DNA of 64,000 bases from Haematobia irritans (Eukaryota > Arthropoda > Insecta > Diptera > Muscidae), in NCBI RefSeq assembly GCF_050003625.1, contig NC_134399.1:225612975-225676974 (forward strand), written 5' to 3'. A program made the position numbers and the translations under genes. Within the stretch, counting starts at the first letter, position 1; each line of letters opens with the position of its first letter. Shown one piece after another: positions 1-9,308 of the stretch. The notes beneath the pieces were generated by a model. That model was not told the DNA's origin. It saw nothing but the letters and a program-made list of their open reading frames with translations, and ran no database searches.

Positions 1-166
1 TTCACAGACAGACGGACGGACAGACGGACATGGTTATATCGACTCAGGGACCCACCCTGAGCACTATTGCCAAAGACACCATGTGTCTATCTCGTCTCCT
101 TCTGGGTGTTACAAACATATGCACTAACTTATAATACCCTGTTCCACAGTGTGACGCAGGGTATAA
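1..166 (-). mobile_element. DINE-1-like element, 5'-terminal part
   Basis: The element's 5' end lies at about 166 and it runs leftwards out of the window. It shows the conserved 5' stem (TTATACCCTG paired with CAGGGTATTATAA across a CCACACTGTGG-type core), the GACTCAGGGACCC phrase and the run of GGACGGACAGACGGAC. These match the other copies in this window, and the CCATGTCCGTCTGTC segment recalls Drosophila INE-1/DINE-1. Assignment to Helitron-like elements is by that resemblance. No protein is encoded. Confidence 0.75.
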
Positions 167-186
167 AAATACAGATTAAATACATA

Positions 187-330
187 TATAATTCAGTTTG
201 ACAAAGTTTTCTATAGAAATAAAATTTTGACAAAATTTTCTATAGAAATAAAATTTTAACAAAATTTTTATAGAAATAAAATTTTGACAAAATTTTCTAT
301 AGAAATAAAGTTTTCTATAGAAATAAAATT
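187..330. repeat. five units of the 29-bp TTTCTATAGAAA minisatellite
   Basis: About five imperfect copies of the same 29-bp unit that forms the large array at 37210-40206 (TTTCTATAGAAATAAAATTT plus GACAAAATT). They sit between two DINE-like segments. Single units or short runs also occur near 23850, 42395-42780 and 50630-50860, so the unit is dispersed as well as arrayed. Confidence 0.8.
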
Positions 331-411
331 TACTCCCTGTGCAAAATTTCAACTAAATCGGAGTTAAAAATTGGCCTCTGTGGTCACATGAGTGTAAATC
401 GGGCGAACGAT

Positions 412-1349
412 ATAAAGGGTGATTTGTTAAGAGCTTGATAACTTTTTTTTTAAAAAAAACGCATAAAATTTGCAAAATCTCATCGGTTCTTTATTTGAAA
501 CGTTAGATTGGTCCATGACATTTACTTTTTGAAGATAATTTCATTTAAATGTTGACCGCGGCTGCGTCTTAGGTGGTCCATTCGGAAAGTCCAATTTTGG
601 GCAACTTTTTCGAGCATTTCGGCCGGAATAGCCCGAATTTCTTCGGAAATGTTGTCTTCCAAAGCTGGAATAGTTGCTGGCTTATTTCTGTAGACTTTAG
701 ACTTAACGTAGCCCCACAAAAAATAGTCTAAAGGCGTCAAATCGCATGATCTTGGTGGCCAACTTACCGGTCCATTTCTTGAGATGAATTGTTCTCCGAA
801 GTTTTCCCTCAAAATGGCCATAGAATCGCGAGCTGTGTGGCATGTAGCGCCATCTTGTTGAAACCACATGTCAACCAAGTTCAGTTCTTCCATTTTTGGC
901 AACAAAAAGTTTGTTAGCATCGAACGATAGCGATCGCCATTCACCGTAACGTTGCGTCCAACAGCATCTTTGAAAAAATACGGTCCAATGATTCCACCAG
1001 CGTACAAACCACACCAAACAGTGCATTTTTCGGGATGCATGGGCAGTTCTTGAACGGCTTCTGGTTGCTCTTCACTCCAAATGCGGCAATTTTGCTTATT
1101 TACGTAGCCATTCAACCAGAAATGAGCCTCATCGCTGAACAAAATTTGTCGATAAAAAAGCGGATTTTCTGCCACTGATTTTGGTAATAAAATTCAATGA
1201 TTTGCAAGCGTTGCTCGTTAGTAAGTCTATTCATGATGAAATGTCAAAGCATACTGAGCATCTTTCTCTTTGACACCATGTCTGAAATCCCACGTGATCT
1301 GTCAAATACTAATGCATGAAAATCCTAACCTCAAAAGAATCACCCTTTA
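412..1349 (-). mobile_element. rosa-type mariner (DD41D), internally deleted
   Basis: Terminal inverted repeats start with TAAAGGGTGATT at both ends (left about 412, right about 1349) and stay similar for about 25-30 bp. A TA dinucleotide flanks each end. The element is about 0.94 kb, shorter than a full mariner (about 1.3 kb), because the N-terminal part of the transposase is missing. It inserted into a DINE-like repeat. It is non-autonomous. Confidence 0.85.
522..1234 (-). pseudogene. mariner transposase remnant, rosa/DD41D family
   Basis: The frame covering 522-1175 gives about 217 residues of the catalytic half. It shows ILFSDEAHFWLNG (first D), QQDGATCHTA (second D) and CDLTPLDYFLWG (third D). 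I count 41 residues between the second D and the D of TPLD, the spacing of the rosa family first described from Ceratitis rosa. An ATG at 1234 starts MNRLTNEQRLQIIEFYYQ, the expected N-terminus, but in another frame. About 120 residues containing the DNA-binding helix-turn-helix motifs are deleted between the two parts, and the junction shifts the frame. The catalytic triad is intact, but no functional protein can be made. The usual family length is about 340 residues. Confidence 0.85.
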
Positions 1350-1858
1350 TATGGGAGCTATATCTAAATTTGAACCGATTTCAACCAAATTTGGCACGTA
1401 AGCTACAATTCTAATTCTACTCCCTGTGCAAAATTTCAACTAAATCGGAGTTAAAAATTGGCCTCTGTGGTCATATGAGTGTAAATCGGGCGAAAGCTAT
1501 ATATGGGAGATATATCTAAAACTGAACCGATTTTAACCAAATTTGGCACGCATAGCTACAATGCTAATCCTACTCCCTGTGCAAAATTTCAACCAAATTG
1601 GACCAAAACTCTGGCTTTTAGGACCATATTAGTCCATATCAGGCGAAATATATATATGGGAGCTATATCTAAATCTGAACCGATTTCAATCAAATTTTGC
1701 ACACTTGACTATACTACTAATTGTACTCCTAGTGCAAAATTTCAAGATATATATGGGAGCTATATCTAAATCTGAACCGATTTCAATAAAATTTGGCACA
1801 CTTGACTATAGTACTAATTGTTCCACAGTGTGGCGCAGGGTATAAAAACAGACGATAA

Positions 1859-1999
1859 TTTGCTTGGAAATGCTTCGTGCGCGAGGAACTTTTGTTGGAT
1901 TTGGCTCAGCCTGAAACACCTATACAATCGACTGCTGGTTATTTTAGAGTGCACGCGCGTAAATTCCCGATGCGTCACGATGTCATAGACATGTTTTGA
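1859..1999 (+). other. coding-like fragment of unknown origin
   Basis: Between stops at 1856 and 1997 lies a 46-codon open frame containing CFVREELLLDLAQPETPIQ and, further on, FRVHARKFPMRHDVIDMF. Base composition is clearly more GC-rich than the flanks and codon use looks coding. It begins directly after a DINE 5' end. There is no start codon and I do not recognise the family. It may be an exon piece captured or trapped by transposons, or part of an unidentified transposase. The antisense strand is also open (1814-2098), but its residues look less protein-like. Confidence 0.3.
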
Positions 2000-2040
2000 A
2001 GCACAGCGATCGTATTTTCGAAGCATTTCGTTCGACCAAC

Positions 2041-3134
2041 GTAGGGATCTATAGTGCAAACCGATAATCAAAAAACGATTTTCTACAATTTTTACCAATC
2101 AAAATTCGAATATTCGATTTTTCATAATCGAATTTCATTGAAATAATGATTATACAAAATATTCAATTTTATTAAATCTATTTATTCTTTTTACGTGAGT
2201 TATAAGCACCAGTTGGTAAGAAACACCAAAAATAGTGTTGGAGTAAAGCATGTTAATTATTTTTTAATTTGTTTAATATTTATATTTAAAATGTTAAATA
2301 TTAAATTTGAAAGGCCAGTATAAATTCGAGAAAATTTAAAACATTTAGTTTATTTCCGTAGTAAAAGGGTTAATCAAATCACAACTTTTATTCCTGGTAC
2401 TGGAATTTTATTAATAAAAAATTAAGAAATATGTGTGTTTTGCCCCACATCTAGGTATTTTAGGTACACTCAAAAAAAAGTGAACTCTCTATTTCACTAA
2501 AGCCAATTTAACTTTATTTTAGTTAATGGAATTATTATGTTTGGAGAAAGTTTCCTTTACAATAATAATGTTTTGCGTACGTTAGTTAAATTAACTAAAA
2601 CCGAGGAAAAAATATACACAAATAAAGCATAAAGATTAACTAATTTCGTGTCTTCCACAAAATAGTTCAGTACTTCTTTACATTTGCAAATTTTACTACA
2701 AATGCGTTCATCATGAACTTCGTATGTCACTAAAGACATTCTTGCAATTTTGAACTCCAATTTTTTCCTTCAAACTACAAATTTTTCTTTAACAAGTGAA
2801 AAAACTTAATTATGTCTAATAAATTTTCTTTAATTTGTCGAAAAATATTTACTTATTTTAATGACATCGGCGTGATGCCAGCGTTTTTAATACTGTTTAG
2901 TTAAAAATTTCTAAAAATATTCAAAATTTTCTAAAATTTACCGAAAGTTGTCTTCCTGGTGGGTTCACTTTTTTTTCAGTGTATATATGAATACAGAAAT
3001 TATTAAAACTATTTTCGATAGTCGAAATTAAGAAATAGGATAAAATTGAAAATCTAAGATCGATTTTGCGATTTATTTTTAGGTTAAAAATCGAGTTTTA
3101 TTCAAAAATTCATTTTTCGATTTATAGATTCCTA
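2041..3134. mobile_element. AT-rich TIR element, interrupted by MITE1
   Basis: GTAGGGATCTATA at 2041-2053 faces TATAGATTCCTAC at 3123-3135, a 13-bp inverted repeat with one mismatch. The interior is very AT-rich and repeats motifs such as ATTCGATTTTT. No target duplication is obvious. MITE1 (2466-2981) is nested inside. No coding sequence is present. Confidence 0.45.
2466..2981. mobile_element. MITE1, TA-target TIR element
   Basis: The ends are CACTCAAAAAAAAGTGAAC and its inverted counterpart with one mismatch, flanked by TA on both sides. Other copies lie at 25210-26233, 29394-29991 and 41864-42380. TIR plus TA target points to a Tc1/mariner-type non-autonomous element. It encodes nothing. 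Confidence 0.8.
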
Positions 3135-3814
3135 CACTGAAAAAAATATTTACGTGATATTAAAGATTACGAAACGTCAATTTTAGGATATGCAATTTAC
3201 ACACTATTAAGGAAATTTACTTTAAAATAATGAAATTTTAATTAAAGGAACGTTTATAATCTTTGCTTCAAAATTTTTTTTCATCAAATTTAGGACACAC
3301 ATTTTGAAAATTTGCATCTCTTCGTTAAAGTTGCATGACTTTAAACTAAGGCAAATTTTCGTTAAAGTAAAGAAACACATTTTTGATTTAAAGAAATCGT
3401 CCTTAAATTATCCGAAATATTGAATCTTTAGATTTAAGATAAAAACGCTTCAAATATAGGCTAAGACTTATATTGAGCATCTACACGCAAAGAAAAAAAA
3501 CGTTTGGAAAACGTGTACCGAAAACGTTTTTCTTTTGTTAGAGTTTTTTGAATTGCTTCGAAAATTTTAAACTTTTATCACCAAAAAAATTCGTTTGTTA
3601 CAAAATTTTTATTTATCAATAAAAAAAGTTATTTTTGAAACAACAACACAGTCCATTTCGTTTATATTAAACACTGTTCTTTTCTGACTTTAGGTCTTTA
3701 ATAAGACACATTTTACAGTTCAAAATTTAATATACTACAATGTTATGTTGAACATTTTTCGGAATCTTCCGAACATATCTGGAATATATGTAAAAAAAAA
3801 AAAACAAAAAAAAA

Positions 3815-3893
3815 CTTTGGTCGAAGCAGGGAACGAACCCACGACCCTTGGCATGCAAGTCGGACGTAGCAACCACTGCACCACGGTGCCAAA
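3815..3893 (-). other. tRNA-like module, leftward (Pol III box A/B)
   Basis: On the minus strand a box A-like GTGGTGCAGTGGTTGCTACG is followed about 40 bp later by a box B-like GGGTTCGTTCCCTGC. The sequence resembles the head of the SINE at 46267 (GTGGTGCAATGGTTAGCATG, GGTTCGATTCC). The cloverleaf is degraded, so this is not called a functional tRNA gene. Confidence 0.6.
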
Positions 3894-4006
3894 CTAAATG
3901 TTTGTTTCTGTTAAATAAACTTTGTTTATTCGGTTCGTGGGCGCCGCAAGCTATGCTATATAAATATAACTTATATGGATATTTATCTATTGATGACCAT
4001 AACAGG

Positions 4007-4085
4007 TACATAGCTCAGTGGTTAGTGTGTTGGCTTACAAAGTGCATGGTCCGCGGTTCGATTCTCCGTCCAGGCGAAAGGTAAA
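4007..4085 (+). other. tRNA-like module, rightward (Pol III box A/B)
   Basis: Box A-like TAGCTCAGTGGTTAGTGTG at 4011 and box B-like GGTTCGATTCT at 4055 are in tRNA order and spacing. It points away from the module at 3815-3893, with about 115 bp between the two 5' ends. A related pair is found twice at 44685-45685. Function as an internal Pol III promoter is inference. Confidence 0.6.
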
Positions 4086-4479
4086 CAATTTTAAATATTT
4101 ATCAAATCGTATAATTTCTTCTACATTGTTGGTATTACAGGAAAAGGTGTTAAGAACTAAAAAACATCGTAGATGTGAGAAAGATGTGAGGGAAAATGCA
4201 ATTAGCAAGAAAACAATGTTTTTTTGTTTTGTTGAGTTTGTCCTTATGAAATTGTTTTTACATCCTGGAAAAGAATAAACGTTTATCACAAAAAGTATAT
4301 AGTTTTCTCCCAAATACACTTCCTTACAGCGAAAAGCAAATGAGAAACGAACTTTGTTTGTCTAAAATTTCGTTTGGGAGGAAAGAATTATTTTTTTGCG
4401 TGTAGCATCTTTGGTTTAAAGTTTTTTTGGAATTAAGAAAATATATTTTATTCGAAGTATTCGTCATAATTTGGATTTT

Positions 4480-4687
4480 TAAAGCTTCTTTAAGTGGTTT
4501 CACTGCAATGTGGAACGCCGTTCGGACTCGGCTATAAAAAGGAGGTCCCTTGTCATTGAGCTTAACATGGAATCGGGCAGCATTCAGTGATAAGAGAGAG
4601 AAGTTCACCAATGTGGTATCACAATGGACTGAATAGTCTAAGTGAGCCTGATATATCGGGCTGCCACCTATCCTAACCTAACCTACC
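4480..4687 (+). mobile_element. SINE, 5'-truncated copy
   Basis: Matches the body and tail of the full SINE at 46267-46612, from AAGCTTCTTTAAGTGGTTTC to the CCTAACCTAACCTACC tail. The tRNA-like head is absent, as expected for incomplete reverse transcription. Confidence 0.8.
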
Positions 4688-5073
4688 TTGTTTTTGTTTT
4701 TCCGAATTTCTTAGTTTAAACAAGAAATTGTGGAATTCTCGAAAAATTTTATACAATTTTCAGGTCGAAAACCTATGTTGTTAGCACCTATATTACCTGT
4801 TTATTTTCATAATTCATTATGATTGTAAATATATAAATAAATAAATTTATTTTTTTCCAAACACAACTTATTTTTTGCAGCTTAGACTTTGTAGAAAGCA
4901 ATCAAATATTCAATTGTTCTTCATGCGATATTCGTGGGTCACACTTTGCTTAAGCCTCCATATTTTTTCTTAACTAACGACATCTTTCGTCCTTAAAATT
5001 GAATCATGAGCAAAAGATGAGAACCAAAATTAGGTTAACTTTTTATTCAGTTCATTTTTAATTAGTATTAAAT
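4688..5073. repeat. AT-rich gap with a LINE-like 3' tail fragment
   Basis: About 4765-4850 matches 42548-42645 in the opposite orientation. It ends in an A-rich AAATATATAAATAAATAAA tail, which suggests a 5'-truncated retroposon. The rest is AT-rich with no recognisable gene. Confidence 0.4.
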
Positions 5074-6756
5074 AACAAGTAAGGAAAGTCTAAAGTCGGG
5101 CGGGGCCGACTATATTATACCCTGCACCACTTTGTAGATCTAAATTTTCGATACCATATCACATCCGTCAATGTGTTGGGGGCTATATATAAAGGTTTGT
5201 CCCAAATACATACATATAAATATCACTCGATCTGAACAGAATTTGATAGACTTCTACAAATCCTATAGACTCAAAATTTAAGTCGGCTAATGCACTAGGG
5301 TGAAACGCAATGTTAGTAAGAAAAAAAATATGGGAAAGATTTAAATCTGAAACAATTTTAAGGAAACTTCACAAAAGTTTATTTATGATTTATCGCTCGA
5401 TATATAAAAATATGTATTTGAAGTTAAGGAAAATTACAGTCAGTTTTACAACTTTTCGACTAAGCAGAGGCGATTTTACAAGGAAAACGTTGGTATTTTG
5501 ACCATTTTTGTCGAAATCAGAACAACATATATATGGGAGCTATATCTAAATCTGATCCGGTTCCAACCAAATTTAGCACGCACAGCTACAATGCTATTTA
5601 TACTCCCTGTACAAAATTTCAACTAAATCGGAGTAAAAAATTTACCTCTGTGGTCATATGAGAGTAAATCGGGCGAAAGCTATATATGGGAGCTATATCT
5701 AAATCTGAACGGATTTCAATCAAATTTGGCACACTTGACTATACAGCTAATTGTATTCCTAGTGCAAAATTTCAACCAAATTGGGCCAAAACTCTGGCTT
5801 CTAGGACTATATTAGTCTATATCGGGCGAAAGATATATATGGGAGCTATATCTAAATCTGAACCGATTTCAATCAAATTGGTTACAATTAACTACACTAC
5901 TAATTGTGCTACTAGTGCAAAATTTCAACCCAATTGGGCAAAAACTCTGGCTGCTTGGATTATATTAGTCCATATCGGGCGAATGATATATATGGGAGCT
6001 ATATCTAAATCTGAACCGATTTCAATCAAATTTGGCACCCATGACTATACTACTAATTTTACTGCTAGTGCGAAATTTCAACCAAATTGGGCCAAAACTC
6101 TGTCTTCTGGGGCCATAGAAGTCCAAATCGGGCGAAAGATATATATGGAAGCTATATCTTAATCTGAACGGATTTCAATCAAATTTGGCACACATGACTA
6201 TGTTACTAATTGTACTCCTTGTGCAAAATTTCAAGCTACTCGGGATAAAACTCTGGCTGCTGGGTCCATATAAGTGAATATCGGGCGAAATATATATAGG
6301 AGAGCTATATCTAAATCTGAACCGATTTCAATCAACTTTGGCACACATACTATACTACTAATTTTACTCCTAGTGCAAAATTTCAACCAAATTGGGCCAA
6401 AACTCTGGCTTCTGGGGCCATATAAGTGCATATCGGGCGAAAGATAAATATGGGAGCTATATCTAAATCTGTACCGATTTCTTCCAAAATGAATAGAGTT
6501 CTATTCTGACCCAAAAAAGGAACACGTGCCAAATTTGAAGGCGATTGGACTTATATTGCGATCTAGACTTTGATCACAATAATGTGTTCACAGACAGACG
6601 GACGGACGGACAGACGGACATGGTTATATCGACACAGGGACCCACCCTGAGCATTATTGCCAAAGACACCATATGTCTACCTCGTCTCCTTCTGGGTGTT
6701 ACAAACATATGCACTAACTTATAATACCCTGTTCCACAATGTGGCGCAGGGTATAA
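5074..6756 (-). mobile_element. DINE-1-like element, complete
   Basis: Both ends are present. The 3' end is at 5074, with ACAAGTAAGG, about 20 bp, then the hairpin GTCGGGCGGGGCCGAC. The 5' stem (CAGGGTATAA) is at 6756. Between them at least six tandem units recur every 153 bp (AGCTATATCT at 5691, 5844, 5997, 6150, 6303 and 6455). A 3' hairpin a short way from the end, absence of target duplication and the INE-1-like 5' region support a Helitron/Helentron-type non-autonomous element. The central ~150-bp tandem repeats recall DINE-TR1 of the Drosophila virilis group. No protein is encoded. Confidence 0.8.
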
Positions 6757-7117
6757 TTAATATTTTCCCTGAAGCGAATACTACCATCAATGTCGATCAT
6801 TATTTTTTTTTTCTTTTGTTTATAGAAATTATACTATATGTTAATTATAGATATTTTCTTTTGAGATTCTCGATGATTCGCAAGTAAACTCTCGCTGAAG
6901 GCAAATAAAAGGTCATGAAGATTAGAACATACTTTTTAGTATTCCCGAATTTCTCATATATTTATAGTATCTAGATTAGCAAACCATTTTCAGTGAAGAA
7001 TATGAGCAGATATTTTATTCTAACAATTTTAAGTTTTCTAATATTAAAATTTGCATGTAAACTACCAATAAAAAAGGGAAAAAATAAAACAATTTTATAA
7101 TATATAAATTTTTGTAG
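6757..7117 (+). other. probable intron segment before the 7118 exon
   Basis: AT-rich, with no coding frame. It ends in AAATTTTTGTAG, a usable 3' splice site directly before the open exon at 7118. The upstream exons were not found, so most of the preceding DINE and MITE material may lie inside the same intron. Confidence 0.4.
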
Positions 7118-7611
7118 ATGGCAAAAAACCTCAAAAGTCAAATGGCAACAAATATGTTCTCTACTCGGATGAGAGATTTGTTCAACCAAGATTCTTTCAT
7201 AAATTCGGAGGATTTACAGCAACCACAACCACCACAACCGTAGCGCCAACACCACCGCCAACCAATACATCGCCACCGCCACCACCACCGCCACCAGAAA
7301 CAACATCTCCAACACTAGGACCACCTCCAGGGCCCTCGATCACAACCCCTCCTACGCCACCACCAGCGCCTTCAGAATCTCCAACACCTACAGCTACTGC
7401 AATTCGTCAGTTTCCATCTAGGATGCATTTGGATGGCAGGGAATTTTACGAATACGACAATGATGACGATGATCTACTGAACCATAGTTATACTAGATTC
7501 AGTAGGCCGCGAAAGAAAAGACATCAGCTAAAGCGAAACGTTGTTGGAAAAATCAGTGTCAACAAACGAGTAGTATTAAAACGAAGACTACGCAAATTTC
7601 GTGGGTATTAG
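7118..7611 (+). CDS. 3' terminal exon of a Pro/Thr-rich host protein
   Basis: After the AG at 7116-7117 an open frame (phase 1 entry) runs 164 codons to TAG at 7609. In order it shows a mixed segment containing YVLYSDERFVQPRFFHKFGG, a long Thr/Pro-rich stretch (about residues 35-95) with runs of prolines, an acidic patch YDNDDDDLL, and a strongly basic tail ending RRLRKFRGY. RPRKKR in the tail fits a furin-type cleavage motif, so a secreted or extracellular proprotein is possible. No catalytic domain is visible. Reasons to believe it is real: unbroken frame through low-complexity coding DNA, GC content above the flanks, codon-like composition, an acceptor before it and polyadenylation signals after it. 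The start codon is in an upstream exon not seen here. I cannot name the family. Confidence 0.6.
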
Positions 7612-7644
7612 CATTTGACCATTGGTTTAAAGTGTCGAATCTTT

Positions 7645-7656
7645 AATAAAATAAAT
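7645..7656 (+). terminator. polyadenylation signal
   Basis: AATAAA at 7645-7650, followed by ATAAAT, 34 bp after the stop codon of the exon ending at 7611. Position and sequence suit a short 3' UTR. Confidence 0.5.
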
Positions 7657-7659
7657 ATT

Positions 7660-8460
7660 ATGCCCTCATCCCCTATTTATTTATGGTTCATGCAGTGATG
7701 CCATGCAAAGGGAAAAATACTTTTTTGTAGGGATTTCCCTTAAATTACAACTGTAGGGAAAAAGGCAGATTTTTCAGTTTTTCTACAAATGTAGGGAATT
7801 TTTCAAATTTTCAACGTAAAAAAGAGTACGTTTGGTTAATATTTCAGATATTGGAAGATACAAAATATATGGTAGTCAACACTTCAACTAATTGAATAAT
7901 AATTTATTCAATTACTTTAATGCGTACATTAAAAAAAAAAAGTTTACTTGGATCCAAAGATTTTGACCTTCCTTTAAGGATTTTGGTATTGATTCCGAGC
8001 CAAAGATGCGGATTCTTTAAAATAAGGAATTTTTTTTCCGACCTATGTGAATGTAAATTCACGATAAATATCTTAATATTGTATTAATAGAAAATTTCAT
8101 TTAAATATTTTAGCATAGCAACCGAGATGGCAATGAGTTCCAAAGGCAATAAACATGGACCGAAAAAATCTTTAGTTTTTGTTTATATGAGGGCTAAATC
8201 GAAACATGTACCGATATGGTCCATTTTCGAACTTGACTTGTCTGAAGACAAAAGACGAGTGTGTGCAAAATTTCAGCACTGCATTAGCTTGATTTACACA
8301 TTGACCATCTATTCTTGAGTTGATGGGTTTCAATGGATCAGTGCACTGTTTGAGAGCATGGTTGATTTGCTAGTCATGCTTAAAAAACCAACTATGCATC
8401 TTTGGAGCCATGTGTGATTACAGCAGATAGACATACAGGCGGGCATTCTTATATCGTTTT
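7660..8460. repeat. decayed MITE2 and DINE fragments
   Basis: 7930-8040 matches the right part of MITE2 (GTTTACTTGGATCCAAAG). 8095-8440 is a worn DINE-type segment (GCAAAATTTCAG, later ACATACAGGCGGGCATTC). No gene; the open frame at 8127-8318 lies in the worn repeat. Confidence 0.4.
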
Positions 8461-8462
8461 AG

Positions 8463-8676
8463 AATTTCTCCTGGACCTCCTTTTTTATAGCCGAGGGACC
8501 TCCTTGTTATAGCCGAGTTCGAACGGCGTTCCATATGGCAGCGAAACCACTTAGAGAAGCTTTGAAACCCTCAGAAATGTCACCAGCATTACTGAGGTGG
8601 GATAATCCACCGCTGAAAAACTTTTTGGTGTTCGGTCGAAGCAGGAATCGAACCCACGAACCGATGGTGGCTCCCT
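8463..8676 (-). mobile_element. SINE fragment with partly deleted head
   Basis: Minus-strand copy of the SINE at 46267. The body (CCACTTAGAGAAGCTTTGAA) is present and the box B part GAATCGAACCCACGA is retained, but the box A part of the head is missing. A short internal duplication (GGGACCTCC twice) lies near 8480-8510. Confidence 0.7.
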
Positions 8677-9208
8677 GATCTAGAAAATAAATTCGTTATA
8701 AAATATTTGAAGAAAAGTTTTTAAACTTAATTTTAATTAAAATGTCATTATTTTAAACAAATTTTTCCTTCATATTTTGTAAATTGCGCATTCTAAAATC
8801 TAGGTTAAAAATAAATGACGAATATTTTATGGACCATATTCTAAGTGCAGTATCGAAGCCCTGGGCAGCAAACATAGACATTCCATCAGGACGCAGCATG
8901 CATCGACTAAGAATAACTTAAAAAGGAAATTCTTCGCTTCATTTAAAAAAATACCAAAATATCAATCATCTTAAGGCAGAATTTCCGCAGGAATGGGCTA
9001 AAATCTCACAGATCCATTGAAACTTTTCAGATAAGCATATTCGATTCTATAGACAAGAGATTTATTTTGAAGATGTTGCGTCATTGATTTAAAGACTTTT
9101 TGCCATTAAGTAAGAATTTGTCAAATTGACGTGTCTTTTATAATTTGGATTAAGAAACATATGTCTGTTGCTGTATAAGTGAAAATAAAAATTGCAATAA
9201 ATGAGAGC
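8677..9208. other. no gene seen; partial MITE2-like sequence
   Basis: 8690-8815 resembles the inner part of MITE2 (AAATTGCGCATTCTAAAATC). The rest is AT-rich without coding signal. Confidence 0.3.
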
Positions 9209-9308
9209 NNNNNNNNNNNNNNNNNNNNNNNNNNNNNNNNNNNNNNNNNNNNNNNNNNNNNNNNNNNNNNNNNNNNNNNNNNNNNNNNNNNNNNNNNNNN
9301 NNNNNNNN
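9209..9308. other. assembly gap (100 N)
   Basis: Exactly 100 N, the usual placeholder for a scaffold gap of unknown size. Open frames crossing it are meaningless. Confidence 0.95.

Larger units (their letters stand above)
331..1843 (-). mobile_element. DINE-1-like element, interrupted by a mariner
   Basis: Segments 331-411 and 1350-1843 belong to one DINE-like element split by a mariner. They carry the internal unit beginning near TATGGGAGCTATATCTAAAT and end with the 5'-terminal stem at about 1843. The junction reads GGGCGAACGATA | mariner | TATGGGAGC, which rejoins to the normal repeat when the mariner is removed. No gene is present; open frames here are repeat artefacts. Confidence 0.75.
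3481..4405. mobile_element. 925-bp TIR element with two divergent tRNA-like modules
   Basis: Ends are CTACACGCAAAGAAAAAAA and an inverted match ending TTTTTTTGCGTGTAG. The trinucleotide CAT flanks both sides (3478-3480 and 4406-4408). Uninterrupted MITE2 copies near 11105 and 20805 show the same site without the element, supporting insertion with a 3-bp duplication. Inside are two tRNA-like segments pointing away from each other. A diverged relative lies at 44427-45013. No protein is encoded. The superfamily is not clear. Confidence 0.7.
3135..4480 (+). mobile_element. MITE2 copy, interrupted and truncated
   Basis: It starts with TA-CACTGAAAAAAATATTTACG and follows the same sequence as the copy that spans 11614-21116. 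It is broken at 3480/4406 by the 925-bp element and cut at about 4480, where a SINE tail begins. It is non-coding. Confidence 0.7.

Noticed and set aside
1814..2098. 94-codon minus-strand ORF
   Set aside because: Its end lies in the DINE terminus and its residues look less protein-like than the opposite frame at 1859-1999.
3815..4085. functional tRNA genes
   Set aside because: Box A and B are present but the arms do not form a clean cloverleaf, and the copies are diverged repeats. I keep them as tRNA-like modules.
4018..4319. ORFs of 86-94 codons around the rightward tRNA-like module
   Set aside because: They overlap on both strands, cross the tRNA-like segment and end in AT-rich TIR sequence.
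5686..6162. 158-codon ORF (MGAISKSEP... repeated)
   Set aside because: It arises from 153-bp tandem units of a DINE-like element; similar frames appear in every copy on either strand (1503, 11988, 33974, 55073, 62237).
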